A stretch of 64,000 bases of DNA from Bacillus atrophaeus (GTDB lineage: Bacteria; Bacillota; Bacilli; Bacillales; Bacillaceae): NCBI RefSeq assembly GCF_001584335.1, contig NZ_LSBB01000001.1, positions 682,001 to 746,000 on the forward strand, written 5' to 3'. Made by a program: the position numbers and the translations under genes. Shown one piece after another: positions 33,889 through 45,297 of the stretch. A model generated the notes under the pieces. The model was not told the DNA's origin, made no database searches, and saw nothing but the letters and a program-made list of their open reading frames with translations. Numbering within the stretch: the first letter of the stretch is position 1; each line of letters begins with the position of its first letter.

Positions 33889-35034
33889 TTGCTGACATTA
33901 GAAAATGTCTCGAAGAACTATAAAGGCGGGAAAAAAGCCGTCAACAGCATTAACTTGAAGATCGAAAAGGGCGAATTTATTTGTTTTATCGGACCGAGCG
34001 GCTGCGGAAAAACGACAACGATGAAAATGATCAACAGGCTGATTGAGCCGTCATCTGGCACCATTTCTATTGACGGTGAAAACATTATGGAGCAGGACCC
34101 GGTAGAACTGAGAAGAAAAATCGGCTATGTGATCCAGCAGATTGGTTTATTTCCCCACATGACCATCCAGCAAAACATTGCGCTTGTGCCGAAGCTTTTG
34201 AAATGGCCGGAAGAAAAACGAAAAGAACGGGCGCGTGAGCTTTTAAAATTGGTCGATATGGGACCGGAATATTTAGACCGTTATCCACACGAACTAAGCG
34301 GAGGACAGCAGCAGAGAATAGGTGTGTTACGGGCACTTGCAGCAGAACCGCCGCTTATCTTAATGGATGAACCGTTTGGGGCGCTTGACCCGATTACGAG
34401 GGATTCCCTTCAGGAAGAATTTAAAAAACTGCAAAAAACCTTACATAAAACCATCGTATTTGTTACCCATGATATGGATGAAGCGATTAAACTGGCAGAC
34501 CGGATCGTCATTTTGAAAGCAGGAGAAATCGTACAGGTCGGAACGCCAGATGAGATTTTGAGAAATCCTGCAGACGAATTTGTAGAGGAGTTTATCGGCA
34601 AGGAACGGCTGATTCAGTCGTCAAGCCCCGATATGGAGCGTGTTGACCAGATCATGAACAAGCAGCCTGTTACCATTACGGCAAATAAAACCCTCTCAGA
34701 AGCCATTCAAGTGATGCGGGAGCACCGTGTAGACTCCTTGCTTGTCGTTGACAGCCGAAACGTCCTGCAAGGCTTTGTGGACGTGGAGATGATTGATCAG
34801 CATCGTCGAAAGGCAAAGCTTGTGGCGGAAGTGCTGAATCCTGATATTTACACTGTGTTAAGCAGCACCTTATTGCGTGATACGGTTCATAAGATCTTGA
34901 AACGGGGCGTGAAATATGTGCCGGTAGTTGACGAAGATCATCACCTGGTCGGCATTGTGACCAGAGCGAGTCTCGTGGACATCGTCTATGAGTCGATATG
35001 GGGAGAAGAAAATCAGCTCGCGGTTATGTCATGA
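33889..35034 (+). CDS. opuBA: Choline ABC transporter ATPase OpuBA
   Basis: 381 residues, the same domain order as OpuCA: Walker A IGPSGCGKTTT, signature LSGGQQQRIG, Walker B LILMDEPFGALD, then two CBS domains (MNKQPVTITANKTLSEAI, and VPVVDEDHHLVGIVTRAS). The start is TTG at 33889, 8 nt after GGAGGT (MLTLENVSKNYKGG). Several stretches are identical in DNA to opuCA (see findings), which is more than expected for old paralogs. First gene of the opuB operon. Confidence 0.92.
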   Translation: MLTLENVSKNYKGGKKAVNSINLKIEKGEFICFIGPSGCGKTTTMKMINRLIEPSSGTISIDGENIMEQDPVELRRKIGYVIQQIGLFPHMTIQQNIALVPKLLKWPEEKRKERARELLKLVDMGPEYLDRYPHELSGGQQQRIGVLRALAAEPPLILMDEPFGALDPITRDSLQEEFKKLQKTLHKTIVFVTHDMDEAIKLADRIVILKAGEIVQVGTPDEILRNPADEFVEEFIGKERLIQSSSPDMERVDQIMNKQPVTITANKTLSEAIQVMREHRVDSLLVVDSRNVLQGFVDVEMIDQHRRKAKLVAEVLNPDIYTVLSSTLLRDTVHKILKRGVKYVPVVDEDHHLVGIVTRASLVDIVYESIWGEENQLAVMS

Positions 35035-35048
35035 GGAGGTGGTAAAAC

Positions 35049-36633
<1,585 letters not shown>

Positions 36634-36651
36634 AGAAAGGGGATGCATCAA

Positions 36652-37335
36652 GTGAATGTGCTAGAACAGCTGATGGCGTACTATTCACAAAATGGAAGCT
36701 ACGTCATGTATGAATTTTACCGGCACTTTCTGATGTCGGCGTACGGCGTGTTGTTTGCGGCGATCGTCGGCATTCCAGTCGGAATTTTCATCGCCCGGTA
36801 TCGGCGCGTCTCAGGCTGGGTGTTTGCCGTAACGAATGTGATCCAGACAGTTCCGGCGCTCGCCATGCTCGCCGTCTTGATGCTTGTCATGGGGCTTGGC
36901 GCCAATACGGTGATCTTGTCTTTATTCCTGTATTCGCTTTTGCCGATTATCCGAAACACGTACACAGGCATTGTCAGCATTGAGCACGCGTACCTGGAAT
37001 CAGGAAAAGCGATGGGCATGACGAAATTTCAGGTGCTCCGCATGGTGGAGCTTCCTCTGGCGCTTTCGGTCATCATGGCGGGCCTCCGCACGGCTCTTGT
37101 CATCGCCATCGGCATTACGGCGATCGGAACATTCGTCGGCGCGGGCGGTCTCGGCGATATGATCGTCAGGGGCTCAAACGCGACAAACGGAACCGCGATT
37201 ATTCTGGCAGGCGCGATACCGACAGCCGTGATGGCGGTGGCTGCCGATCTGTTAATGGCATGGCTGGAACGCGCGCTCAGCCCTGTGAAAAAGAAAAAAA
37301 GGGTGCAGCCGAAAGGTGCGCAGCCGGCTGCATAA
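36652..37335 (+). CDS. opuBD: Choline ABC transporter permease OpuBD
   Basis: 227 residues, nearly identical to OpuCD in the core (ALAMLAVLMLVMGLGANTV). GTG at 36652 (MNVLEQLMAYY) follows AAAGGGG at the usual distance; an ATG at 36643 is immediately after that site. The C-terminal tail is basic. A perfect-hairpin terminator follows. Confidence 0.91.
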   Translation: MNVLEQLMAYYSQNGSYVMYEFYRHFLMSAYGVLFAAIVGIPVGIFIARYRRVSGWVFAVTNVIQTVPALAMLAVLMLVMGLGANTVILSLFLYSLLPIIRNTYTGIVSIEHAYLESGKAMGMTKFQVLRMVELPLALSVIMAGLRTALVIAIGITAIGTFVGAGGLGDMIVRGSNATNGTAIILAGAIPTAVMAVAADLLMAWLERALSPVKKKKRVQPKGAQPAA

Positions 37336-37369
37336 AAAAATGCCCCTCACGACATGAGGGGCATTTTTT
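37334..37369 (+). terminator. Terminator of the opuB operon
   Basis: AAAAATGCCCCTCA pairs with TGAGGGGCATTTTT around CGACA, followed by T. It can serve the convergent yvaQ as well. Confidence 0.92.
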
Positions 37370-37377
37370 GATCTTTA

Positions 37378-39078
37378 TTAAATTGTAAACCGATTCATCC
37401 GTTCATTCAGCTCCTCGGCCAGCTTTTCCAGCTCTTCTGCATTCGATAAGATGTGGTCCATCGAATGGCTGGATTGCTCTGTAACCGAGAATGTTTCTTC
37501 AATGCCGGCTGCTGATTCTTCGGACACGGAAGCGATATTTTCAATTGACTGGTTGATCGTAATGGATTGGTCAGTTAAGTGCTTCAATCCGTCTGTTACT
37601 TCTTTTATACTGCCGGCCACAAGTGTGATGGATTGCTTGATATTATGCATGGCCTGGCCGGTTTCAGATAAATGCTGAGTTCCTTTTTCTACTTCGGTAT
37701 AACTGCTCTCCAAGTATTGGATCGCACCGTGGATATCCTTCTGGGTTCCGTTGACAATCCGGGTGATGTCCTGAACCGAGCCAGAAACGCCGTCTGCCAG
37801 CTTCCTCACTTCCTCGGCCACCACGGCGAAGCCCTTGCCGCTTTCTCCTGCGCGGGCGGCTTCAATCGCGGCGTTTAACGATAATAAGTTCGTCTGCTCC
37901 GCGATGCCGTTGATCACTTGAACAAGCTTGTTTATATCTTGGGAGTGCTGTTCAAGTGCCCTTACTTTATGAACGGCTTCTTGGACAATGTGATGAATGG
38001 ACTGCATTTGTTTTAATGATGTATCCATATTTTCATTTCCGCTGACCGCCAGTTCAAGAACATTTTGCGAGGTGCTGCTGATGGTCATTCCGTGATGATA
38101 AGCCTGATCAATGCTATCTGTGAATTCATTCATCGACTCGGCGATGGTAACGGCGTCCTGAGCCTGCTGCTCGGAGCCCTCCGCCATTTCATTCATCGTT
38201 TCTGTAATATGCTGGCTGCCTGATCTTGATTCATTTGTTGCCGCGGTTAAGACTTGTGAAGATGTGAGAACACGAGTTGAGATGTCTTTGGAGTATCCGA
38301 CAATATCTCTTAGATTTCCCACCATTTTTTGAAGGGCTTCATTCAAATCCCCGATTTCATCTTTGGAGGTTAATCCCTCAATATCATTCGAAAGATCTCC
38401 TCCGGCAATTTCATTTGCCGCCTGCCTCATGTGAATGATTGGTTTTGCGATTTTTCGATTAATATAGACCCAAAACAGGACGCTGATCACAATGGCGGCC
38501 GCCAGAAGCAGTGCCGTTAATATCAGCCCTTTATGATAAATGTCGTCGGTTTCCTTCACTGCAGAATTGCTGCCCTCTTTATTCAAATTGACCAGCTGGC
38601 TGATTGATTTTTTCATATCCTCAAAGTTGGCTTCAGTTTGAACCAGTAATCCTCTTGCTTTGTCTATATCATTTGTCCGCCCGCTCTCAATGATTTGCGA
38701 GTGGATGTCAGAATAGGTTTTGACCTCGTTTGTCAGCTTTTCATAGATTTCCCGTTCTTTGGAGCTTGAGATGGTTTTTTCATACAGCTCAAGCTTATCA
38801 TTGACCTCATTAAGCGTTGTTCCCATTTTCTTTTCAAGGGAGTCCATTTTATCTTTATCCTTATAGATCAGAAAATCCTTCTCTTGGGCTGAAAGGTGTT
38901 CGGTCAGGTAGTTAATCGTCGTAATCTCTTTGATTCCATCTATCCATTTTGTATTGATTTCATCTGTTTTTTTGATGATATGCTGCATGTTTAAGGCTCC
39001 CAAACCGCCAACAAGCAGCATAATGACCATCAGGGATATAAAAACAAGACTGAATTTGCGAGAAATCGTTAACCGCAT
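37378..39078 (-). CDS. yvaQ: Methyl-accepting chemotaxis protein (YvaQ-like)
   Basis: 566 residues. A membrane segment at about 10-30, a periplasmic/extracellular helical sensor (about 31-185), a second membrane segment (about 186-208), a HAMP domain ([20 protein letters not shown]) and a C-terminal signalling domain with the conserved hairpin [25 protein letters not shown]-type sequence and [12 protein letters not shown]. The sensor domain is of the four-helix-bundle type. Ligand not known. Preceded by a SigD-type promoter. Start ATG at 39078, with AAAGGAGATC in front. Confidence 0.93.
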   Translation of the reverse strand: MRLTISRKFSLVFISLMVIMLLVGGLGALNMQHIIKKTDEINTKWIDGIKEITTINYLTEHLSAQEKDFLIYKDKDKMDSLEKKMGTTLNEVNDKLELYEKTISSSKEREIYEKLTNEVKTYSDIHSQIIESGRTNDIDKARGLLVQTEANFEDMKKSISQLVNLNKEGSNSAVKETDDIYHKGLILTALLLAAAIVISVLFWVYINRKIAKPIIHMRQAANEIAGGDLSNDIEGLTSKDEIGDLNEALQKMVGNLRDIVGYSKDISTRVLTSSQVLTAATNESRSGSQHITETMNEMAEGSEQQAQDAVTIAESMNEFTDSIDQAYHHGMTISSTSQNVLELAVSGNENMDTSLKQMQSIHHIVQEAVHKVRALEQHSQDINKLVQVINGIAEQTNLLSLNAAIEAARAGESGKGFAVVAEEVRKLADGVSGSVQDITRIVNGTQKDIHGAIQYLESSYTEVEKGTQHLSETGQAMHNIKQSITLVAGSIKEVTDGLKHLTDQSITINQSIENIASVSEESAAGIEETFSVTEQSSHSMDHILSNAEELEKLAEELNERMNRFTI

Positions 39079-39116
39079 CTAGGTGATCTCCTTTAAAAGT
39101 AATTTGATTAATGTAT

Positions 39117-39142
39117 ATATCGGCTGACGCTCGCATTTTTCA
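39117..39142 (-). promoter_or_regulatory. SigD-type promoter of yvaQ
   Basis: On the minus strand the exact SigD -10 box GCCGATAT is found 38 bp upstream of the start codon, with TGAA (one base from TAAA) 14 bp before it. SigD governs motility and chemotaxis genes, which fits an MCP. Confidence 0.72.
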
Positions 39143-39171
39143 CAGGACATTATCAATAAAAGATGAAAAAA

Positions 39172-39215
39172 GAAAAACGGCATATCCTCTGAAGGCAGAA
39201 GATTGCCGTTTTTCG
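39172..39215. terminator. Terminator downstream of yvaP
   Basis: AAAAACGGCA and TGCCGTTTTT form the stem with a loop of about 21 bases; it is immediately after the minus-strand yvaP stop. Confidence 0.75.
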
Positions 39216-39222
39216 TAAATGG

Positions 39223-39543
39223 TTATAAGGAGGGGTCAATCCATTCAGAAGACCATTTAGAAATTTCACTAAGAATGGGAGCTAACGCGTTTCCCTTTTC
39301 TGTTAAAGAATATTCTATACGAACAGGAGTTACCGGAATGACATCCCGTTTGACCACTCCTTCAAGCTCAAGTTCTTTCAGCCTTTCTGATAGAACTCTG
39401 CCGCTTAGATTTGGCAGTGCTGCTTCAATTTCACTAAACCGCTGCTGTCCATTTAATAGTTGAAAGACGATTAAGGCGACCCAGCGTTTACTCAAGATGT
39501 CGACGGCTTTCTCAAATCTAGGGCACATTTCTGATTGGTTCAT
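39223..39543 (-). CDS. catR: HxlR/DUF24 redox regulator, CatR-like
   Basis: 106 residues. A winged HTH of the HxlR type: ILSKRWVALIVFQLLNGQQRF, SGRVLSERLKELELEGVV and RIEYSLTEKGNAL. Cys7 in the N-terminal SEMCPRF is the single redox-sensing cysteine of this subfamily. Position next to yvaQ fits YvaP, renamed CatR, which controls catechol-2,3-dioxygenase genes in B. subtilis in response to quinones and diamide. No such target is in this window. ATG at 39543 follows GAGGTGA. Confidence 0.82.
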   Translation of the reverse strand: MNQSEMCPRFEKAVDILSKRWVALIVFQLLNGQQRFSEIEAALPNLSGRVLSERLKELELEGVVKRDVIPVTPVRIEYSLTEKGNALAPILSEISKWSSEWIDPSL

Positions 39544-39642
39544 ACTTTTCACCTCGTCTAAAGCTATTATAACGCAAATAACGAGGGAACGTACGTATGG
39601 CGCTTGTTAAAATGAAGGGAATAAGCGGGAAAAACTGAATGA

Positions 39643-40062
39643 TTAAGAAGAAGAGATGCGGTTTTTTGCTTCAGCGGCTAAAAAATCAAAGTATTTACTC
39701 AGGTTTTCAAGATCTTGTCTGGAGAAATACTGCCATTTTTTACAGTCGAAAAGGGAGAGGTGCTCAGCTTTATGGGCAACAGCTGTCTGGTATATGGAAT
39801 AGATGGATTGATAGCCTTCAGGCGCTTCGCGGATTTCATCCGGAAAGGGAGTGATATGCCCTGCGGCCGCCATCAGGTTTTCGTATGGCATCTTTAGCGT
39901 ATCCGCCAGTTTTCTGATTGTCGCAGGCTTAGGAATTCCCCGTTTGCCGTTTTCGATTCTCGAAATCGTCGCCGAGCTGACACCGGAGTAAATAGCCAGC
40001 TGGTTGACTGTTAAATGGCGTGCCTTACGAAGCGCTCTTAATTGCTCTCCGAACGCGGTCAC
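39643..40062 (-). CDS. XRE-family regulator (YvaO-like)
   Basis: 139 residues. An N-terminal Cro/C1-type HTH (about 5-60; LRALRKARHLTVNQLAIYSG then SSATISRIENGKRGIPK) is followed by a C-terminal helical region whose sequence (WQYFSRQDLENLSKYFDFLA) is shared with the tandem copy. GTG at 40062 is chosen; an earlier GTG is inside the ribosome site GAGGTGA. It is probably co-transcribed with the next XRE gene, 39 bp upstream. Target unknown. Confidence 0.78.
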   Translation of the reverse strand: MTAFGEQLRALRKARHLTVNQLAIYSGVSSATISRIENGKRGIPKPATIRKLADTLKMPYENLMAAAGHITPFPDEIREAPEGYQSIYSIYQTAVAHKAEHLSLFDCKKWQYFSRQDLENLSKYFDFLAAEAKNRISSS

Positions 40063-40101
40063 TATTCTCACCTCGCTTTTTCTGTGTGGGATGGTTTGCG
40101 T

Positions 40102-40506
40102 TTACTCGTTATCAGTGCGTTTTTTCGCTTCATCTGATAAAAAGGCGAAATAATTATCCAGCATCACCAAGTCCTCTTTAGATAAATAATTCCATTTCTC
40201 CTTTTTGAGAAGTGACAGGTCTTCTAATTGATAGCTCTGAGCTTTTTCAATCAGCTTGCAGCTTGTGCTGTACGTTTCCCGGGCTTCGCGGATTTCCTCG
40301 ATATACCCCGCTTTTTTCATGAGATCCTCATAAGGGATCTTTAAGGCTTCGGCCAGCTTTTTAATAGTAGCGGGTTTCGGCACACCGCGTTTGCCATTTT
40401 CAATTCTGGATATACCTGCGGCACTGACACCGGAATAGATGGCCAATTGATTGACTGTTAACTTTCTCTCTTCGCGCAGCGTTCTTAATTGTTCTCCAAA
40501 TTCCAT
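40102..40506 (-). CDS. XRE-family regulator, tandem paralog
   Basis: 134 residues. The same architecture: LTVNQLAIYSGVSAAGISRI with NGKRGVPKPATIKK, and a C-terminal WNYLSKEDLVMLDNYFAFL. Clear tandem duplicate of the regulator at 39643. ATG at 40506 with a GGGGTGAAC ribosome site; longer frame upstream not needed. Divergent from a third, smaller XRE gene at 40658. Confidence 0.78.
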   Translation of the reverse strand: MEFGEQLRTLREERKLTVNQLAIYSGVSAAGISRIENGKRGVPKPATIKKLAEALKIPYEDLMKKAGYIEEIREARETYSTSCKLIEKAQSYQLEDLSLLKKEKWNYLSKEDLVMLDNYFAFLSDEAKKRTDNE

Positions 40507-40584
40507 TTCGTTCACCCCGTCTCTCACTGTTACTCATATTTTAGTATGTTTGTTGACTAAAGGGAATAGCTGGACTGGAAATGT

Positions 40585-40614
40585 ATTGACAAAAGTTAAC
40601 AAAAGCCGTATGTT
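40585..40614 (+). promoter_or_regulatory. Promoter with embedded operator-like repeat for the small XRE gene
   Basis: TTGACA, a 17-bp spacer and TATGTT form a SigA promoter. The -35 lies inside ATTGACAAAAGTTAAC, which differs at two positions from the perfect inverted repeat at 40871. Repressor binding here would block the promoter. Confidence 0.6.
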
Positions 40615-40657
40615 AAATATATAGAAAAAAGTTACTGAAGAACGGTAGGTGAGGAAA

Positions 40658-40891
40658 GTGGTAGAAAAGATACAGATTAGAAGAGATTATGTGCTGCAAT
40701 ATATGGTCAATAAAGACCTTTCGCTAAACCAGCTTGCTCTGGAGATCGGAATTTCCCCCGCCACACTAAGCCGCGTATTGAATGGAGAAAGACGGCCGGG
40801 ACAGCTGGTCATCGGAAAAATGCTGTATTATTTTGATATGCGGTTTGAAGACCTTTTTTACTATGATTTTGTTGACAAAAGTCAACGGTAG
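40658..40891 (+). CDS. Small XRE-type HTH protein
   Basis: 77 residues, one HTH domain (LSLNQLALEIGISPATLSRVL, then NGERRPGQLVIGKML). No extra domain, so a Cro-like DNA-binding protein. Position corresponds to the small yvzC-type gene near yvaO in B. subtilis, but I cannot confirm identity. GTG at 40658, preceded by AGGTGAGG, is chosen over an in-frame GTG nine bases earlier. Its 3' end contains a copy of the operator-like motif of its own promoter. Confidence 0.75.
   Translation: MVEKIQIRRDYVLQYMVNKDLSLNQLALEIGISPATLSRVLNGERRPGQLVIGKMLYYFDMRFEDLFYYDFVDKSQR
40871..40886. promoter_or_regulatory. Perfect inverted repeat at the 3' end of the small XRE gene
   Basis: GTTGACAAAAGTCAAC is a perfect 6-bp inverted repeat around AAAA. 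It matches the promoter repeat at 40585 in 14 of 16 positions. Confidence 0.6.
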
Positions 40892-41054
40892 ATGAATACA
40901 GGACTGCCGGCTGTTATTTTTTTATGATGGGGATCGTGCGTGCGTTTTTTCCGGCTGAGGACAGGAAGCATACGTATGAATACAGCGTGACATGCCCAAG
41001 CTTTTCATGTAAAATAGAACATAATGTAGGCCAGTCAGTCTGGAGGTGTATGGA

Positions 41055-41285
41055 ATGCACGCAGTTTTGATTACCTTGTTGGTTATCGTCAGTATTGCAC
41101 TTATTATTGTCGTATTGCTTCAATCCAGTAAAAGCGCCGGTTTGTCAGGTGCTATTTCAGGCGGAGCGGAGCAGCTGTTCGGAAAACAAAAAGCAAGAGG
41201 GCTTGATTTAATACTACACCGCATAACCGTTGTGCTGTCAGCCTTGTTTTTCGTTTTAACGATTTCGCTAGCTTATATATTATAG
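41055..41285 (+). CDS. secG: Preprotein translocase subunit SecG
   Basis: 76 residues with two membrane helices ([21 protein letters not shown] near the N-terminus, and [19 protein letters not shown]) around the conserved loop [28 protein letters not shown]. Third subunit of the SecYEG channel. ATG at 41055 with TGGAGGTG ahead. B. subtilis YvaL. A terminator follows. Confidence 0.95.
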   Translation: MHAVLITLLVIVSIALIIVVLLQSSKSAGLSGAISGGAEQLFGKQKARGLDLILHRITVVLSALFFVLTISLAYIL

Positions 41286-41297
41286 GGCAATTCTTGT

Positions 41298-41331
41298 ATA
41301 AGGTCTGATGTGAAGTCAGGCCTTTTTTCTC
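41298..41331 (+). terminator. Terminator after secG
   Basis: AAGGTCTGA pairs with TCAGGCCTT (one G-U pair) around a short loop, then T residues. Confidence 0.83.
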
Positions 41332-41417
41332 GTTTCGGGCAATTCGTTCCGGGCGTTTGTTTCTTATGATATTGTGGAAAACTAAAATGATCGTGCAGAA
41401 GAAAAGGAGTTATGAGC

Positions 41418-42158
41418 ATGAAAGTTGTGACACCAAAACCATTTACATTTAAAGGCGGAGACAAAGCGGTGCTTTTGCTGCATGGCTTTACAGGGAATAC
41501 GGCGGATGTCAGAATGCTTGGCCGTTTTCTCAATGAAAGGGGCTATACATGCCACGCCCCTCAATATGACGGACACGGCGTTCCTCCCGAAGAACTGGTC
41601 CATACAGGTCCTGAAAACTGGTGGAAGAATGTCATGGATGGATATGAATATTTGAAATCGGAAGGATATGAAAGCATTGCCGCTTGCGGGCTGTCGCTTG
41701 GAGGGGTTTTTTCGCTGAAATTGGGTTACACTGTACCCATAAAGGGAATTGTTCCTATGTGCGCGCCAATGCATATTAAGAGTGAGGAAGTCATGTATCA
41801 AGGAGTCCTTTCGTACGCGCGCAATTATAAAAAATTTGAAGGAAAAAAACCGGACCAAATTGAGCTGGAAATGAAAGAATTCGAAAAAACGCCAATGAAT
41901 ACGCTGCAAGCGCTGCAAGAACTGATTGCCGATGTGCGTAAAAATGTCGATATGATTTATTCTCCTACCTTTGTTGTTCAGGCACGGCATGACCATATGA
42001 TTAATACTGAAAGTGCCAATATCATTTACAACGAGGTTGAAACAGACGATAAGCAGCTGAAATGGTACGAAAATTCCGGCCATGTGATTACTCTGGATAA
42101 AGAACGGGATATCGTGCATCAAGACGTGTATGAATTTTTAGAAAAGCTGAATTGGTAA
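41418..42158 (+). CDS. est: Carboxylesterase Est (monoacylglycerol-lipase type)
   Basis: 246 residues of an alpha/beta hydrolase. [17 protein letters not shown] is the oxyanion-hole strand, [14 protein letters not shown] carries the catalytic Ser, [11 protein letters not shown] the Asp and [10 protein letters not shown] the His. The sequence follows the Geobacillus Est30-type carboxylesterase. It hydrolyses short-chain esters in the cytoplasm. ATG 41418 is preferred over 41412 because AAGGAG is 8 nt before it. It lies between secG and rnr, as in B. subtilis (yvaK), and is 18 bp from rnr. Confidence 0.9.
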   Translation: MKVVTPKPFTFKGGDKAVLLLHGFTGNTADVRMLGRFLNERGYTCHAPQYDGHGVPPEELVHTGPENWWKNVMDGYEYLKSEGYESIAACGLSLGGVFSLKLGYTVPIKGIVPMCAPMHIKSEEVMYQGVLSYARNYKKFEGKKPDQIELEMKEFEKTPMNTLQALQELIADVRKNVDMIYSPTFVVQARHDHMINTESANIIYNEVETDDKQLKWYENSGHVITLDKERDIVHQDVYEFLEKLNW

Positions 42159-42176
42159 CAAACAGGAGGTTGGATA

Positions 42177-44516
42177 ATGGAAAAAGAAGCATTTATGGAT
42201 AAACTTCTCTCCTTCATGAAGGAAGAGGCATATAAGCCGCTTACCGTTCAAGAATTGGAAGAGATGATGAATATTACGGATGCCGATGAGTATAAAGAGC
42301 TGGTAAAAGCTTTAGTCGCGCTTGAGGAAAAAGGGCTTGTCGTAAGGACAAGAAGCGACCGCTACGGTCTTCCGGAAAAAATGAATTTAATAAAAGGAAA
42401 GCTTTCAGCGCATGCGAAAGGGTTCGGCTTTTTGCTGCCGGAGGATACATCTTTAAGTGATGTGTTTATACCGCCGACTGAACTGAACACAGCGATGAAC
42501 GGCGATATTGTCATGGTCCGTCTCAATTCGCAATCAAGCGGTTCAAGGCAAGAAGGAACCGTCATCCGTATTTTGGAGCGGAGCATTCAGCGGGTCGTCG
42601 GAACCTACACAGAAACAAAGAGCTTCGGCTTTGTCATTCCGGACGATAAAAAAATCACAAGTGACATTTTTATTCCCAAGCATGCCAATCATGGAGCGGT
42701 GGAAGGACATAAAGTGGTTGTCACACTGACGAGCTATCCTGAAGGGCGGATGAGCGCTGAAGGAGAAGTCACAGAAATCCTCGGCCACAAAAATGATCCG
42801 GGCATTGATATTCTGTCTATTATCCATAAACACGGCCTGCCGGGCGAATTCCCGGGAGAAGCGATGGAGCAGGCAAACAATACGCCTGATACAATTGATG
42901 AAAAGGATCTGAAGGACCGCCGTGACCTGCGCGATCAAATCATTGTCACCATTGACGGCGCGGATGCGAAGGATTTAGATGACGCCGTGACAGTGACTAA
43001 GCTTGAGAACGGTAACTATAAGCTTGGTGTCCACATTGCCGACGTCAGCCATTATGTGACGGAGAACTCTCCGATAGATAAAGAGGCGCTGGAAAGAGGA
43101 ACGAGCGTTTACTTAGTCGACCGGGTGATTCCGATGATTCCGCACAGATTGTCAAACGGCATCTGCTCATTAAATCCGAAGGTGGACCGCCTGACACTAT
43201 CCTGTGAAATGACAATCAACAAGCAGGGACAAGTCGTCGAGCACGAGATCTTCCAGAGCGTCATCAAAACGACAGAGAGAATGACATATTCAGACGTGAA
43301 GAAGATCCTTGTTGATGACGATGAAGAGCTGAAAACAAAATATGAGCAGCTTGTTCCTATGTTTAAAGACATGGAAAAACTCGCCGAAATTCTTCGCGGC
43401 AAGCGAATGGAGCGCGGAGCTGTAGATTTTGATTTTAAAGAAGCCAAGGTGCTGGTTGATGAAGACGGAGCCGCAAAAGATGTCGTAATCAGAGAGCGGT
43501 CGGTTGCTGAAAAACTGATCGAAGAATTTATGCTGGTTGCGAATGAAACGGTCGCCGAGCATTTTCATTGGATGAACGTTCCGTTTATTTACCGGATCCA
43601 CGAAGAGCCGAATGCTGAAAAACTGCAAAAGTTTTTGGAATTTGTCACTACATTCGGTTATGTTGTGAAAGGAACGGCGGGCAATATTCATCCGCGGGCG
43701 CTGCAAAGCATTCTTGACGCAGTTCGTGACAGACCTGAAGAAACCGTTGTATCAACTGTTATGCTTCGTTCGATGAAACAGGCGAAATATGATCCGGAAA
43801 GCCTTGGGCACTTCGGGCTGTCTACGGAATTTTACACTCATTTCACCTCGCCGATCCGCCGCTATCCGGATTTGATCGTGCATAGATTGATCAGAACGTA
43901 TTTGATCAATGGAAAAGTCGATGAAGCAACGAGAGAAAAATGGGCTGAGCGCCTGCCGGAAATCGCCGACCATACGTCGACAATGGAACGCAGAGCTGTG
44001 GATGCAGAACGTGAAACAGATGATCTGAAAAAAGCGGAATTTATGCTTGATAAGATCGGTGAAGAATTTGACGGGATGATCAGCTCCGTAACCAATTTCG
44101 GAATGTTCGTCGAGCTTCCGAATACAATTGAAGGGCTCATTCATGTCAGCTTTATGACGGACGATTACTATCGTTTTGATGAACAGCATTTTGCCATGAT
44201 CGGCGAACGGACGGGTAATGTCTACCGCATCGGCGACGAGATTACAGTAAAGGTTGTCGATGTCAATAAAGAAGAGCGGAATATCGACTTTGAAATCGTC
44301 GGTATGAAGGGAACGCCGCGCCGTCCGAAAGATACGGATAACCGGAAAAAACGCGGAAAACCGGCCAGAAAGCGCGTATTAAACACCAATACACCTGTAT
44401 CCCCGCCCGCATCGGAGGAAAAAGGGGAATGGTTTACAAAGCCAAAGCCGAAAAAGAAAAAGAAAAAACGAGGCTTGCAAAACGCGCCTAAGCAAAAACG
44501 CAAAAAGAAGAAATAA
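42177..44516 (+). CDS. rnr: Ribonuclease R
   Basis: 779 residues. Domain order is an N-terminal HTH-like region, two cold-shock OB domains ([19 protein letters not shown] near residue 80, and [18 protein letters not shown] near residue 145), the RNB catalytic domain ([13 protein letters not shown] with four acidic ligands) and an S1 domain ([21 protein letters not shown]), then a lysine/arginine-rich tail. A 3'-to-5' exoribonuclease that degrades structured RNA and cooperates with SmpB-tmRNA in ribosome rescue. ATG at 42177 follows AGGAGGT. Next to smpB and ssrA. Confidence 0.97.
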   Translation: MEKEAFMDKLLSFMKEEAYKPLTVQELEEMMNITDADEYKELVKALVALEEKGLVVRTRSDRYGLPEKMNLIKGKLSAHAKGFGFLLPEDTSLSDVFIPPTELNTAMNGDIVMVRLNSQSSGSRQEGTVIRILERSIQRVVGTYTETKSFGFVIPDDKKITSDIFIPKHANHGAVEGHKVVVTLTSYPEGRMSAEGEVTEILGHKNDPGIDILSIIHKHGLPGEFPGEAMEQANNTPDTIDEKDLKDRRDLRDQIIVTIDGADAKDLDDAVTVTKLENGNYKLGVHIADVSHYVTENSPIDKEALERGTSVYLVDRVIPMIPHRLSNGICSLNPKVDRLTLSCEMTINKQGQVVEHEIFQSVIKTTERMTYSDVKKILVDDDEELKTKYEQLVPMFKDMEKLAEILRGKRMERGAVDFDFKEAKVLVDEDGAAKDVVIRERSVAEKLIEEFMLVANETVAEHFHWMNVPFIYRIHEEPNAEKLQKFLEFVTTFGYVVKGTAGNIHPRALQSILDAVRDRPEETVVSTVMLRSMKQAKYDPESLGHFGLSTEFYTHFTSPIRRYPDLIVHRLIRTYLINGKVDEATREKWAERLPEIADHTSTMERRAVDAERETDDLKKAEFMLDKIGEEFDGMISSVTNFGMFVELPNTIEGLIHVSFMTDDYYRFDEQHFAMIGERTGNVYRIGDEITVKVVDVNKEERNIDFEIVGMKGTPRRPKDTDNRKKRGKPARKRVLNTNTPVSPPASEEKGEWFTKPKPKKKKKKRGLQNAPKQKRKKKK

Positions 44517-44660
44517 AACGAAGAAGCAAATAGGGCCGGCGGCTCTGTTTGCTTTCTTTCGCAAACTGCATTTTCATTGTCGATAAGCGTCTCATTTGTT
44601 AGAATAGAGCGTATCGCACAATGGACAGTTTTTCCTTTAGAGAGAGGGGGTTCTAGGGGC

Positions 44661-45131
44661 ATGCCAAAAGGATCTGGAAAGGTATTATCTCAGAACAAAA
44701 AAGCAAATCACGATTATTTTATAGAAGAAACATATGAAACCGGCATTGTTCTGCAAGGAACGGAAATTAAATCCATCCGCGCCGGCCGTGTCAACTTAAA
44801 GGATTCCTTCGCAAAAATCGAAGGGGGCGAAGTGTTTCTTCATAATATGCACATCAGCCCATACGAACAGGGAAACCGTTATAACCACGATCCTCTGCGG
44901 ACAAGAAAGTTATTAATGCACCGAAAGGAAATTAATAAACTGATCGGTCTGACGAAGGAAAAGGGATATTCGCTTGTCCCGCTGAAGCTGTACTTGAAAA
45001 ACGGCTTTGCCAAAGTGCTGCTTGGCCTTGGAAAAGGGAAGAAAAATTATGATAAGCGTGAAGACCTGAAACGTAAGGACGCTAAGAGAGAAATTGAAAG
45101 AGCGTTCAGAGACAGCCAAAAAGGCTTCTAA
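44661..45131 (+). CDS. smpB: tmRNA-binding protein SmpB
   Basis: 156 residues. AKHDYFIE-type OB barrel start ([19 protein letters not shown]), [19 protein letters not shown], and the C-terminal basic tail [20 protein letters not shown] are all conserved. Carries tmRNA to stalled ribosomes and reads the empty mRNA channel. The start MPKGSGK at 44661 is chosen; the open frame upstream is not conserved in the family. Downstream by 120 bp lies the ssrA promoter. Confidence 0.96.
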   Translation: MPKGSGKVLSQNKKANHDYFIEETYETGIVLQGTEIKSIRAGRVNLKDSFAKIEGGEVFLHNMHISPYEQGNRYNHDPLRTRKLLMHRKEINKLIGLTKEKGYSLVPLKLYLKNGFAKVLLGLGKGKKNYDKREDLKRKDAKREIERAFRDSQKGF

Positions 45132-45215
45132 AGCGCAAAGCTTGATCCGAAAATCGGCCTTGTGTTATACTAATTTCACATCATGATAGCAAGTTCTTTT
45201 TGGAATAATTGCCAA

Positions 45216-45243
45216 TTGAATTAGGCTGAGATCATGATATAAT
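45216..45243 (+). promoter_or_regulatory. SigA promoter of ssrA
   Basis: TTGAAT, a 16-bp spacer and TATAAT, about 55 bp upstream of the mature tmRNA 5' end. Confidence 0.75.
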
Positions 45244-45297
45244 ATGAATGTAGCCAGTGAGCAAAAGTTTGATATTTTTCCCGTATTCCCTTACAAG

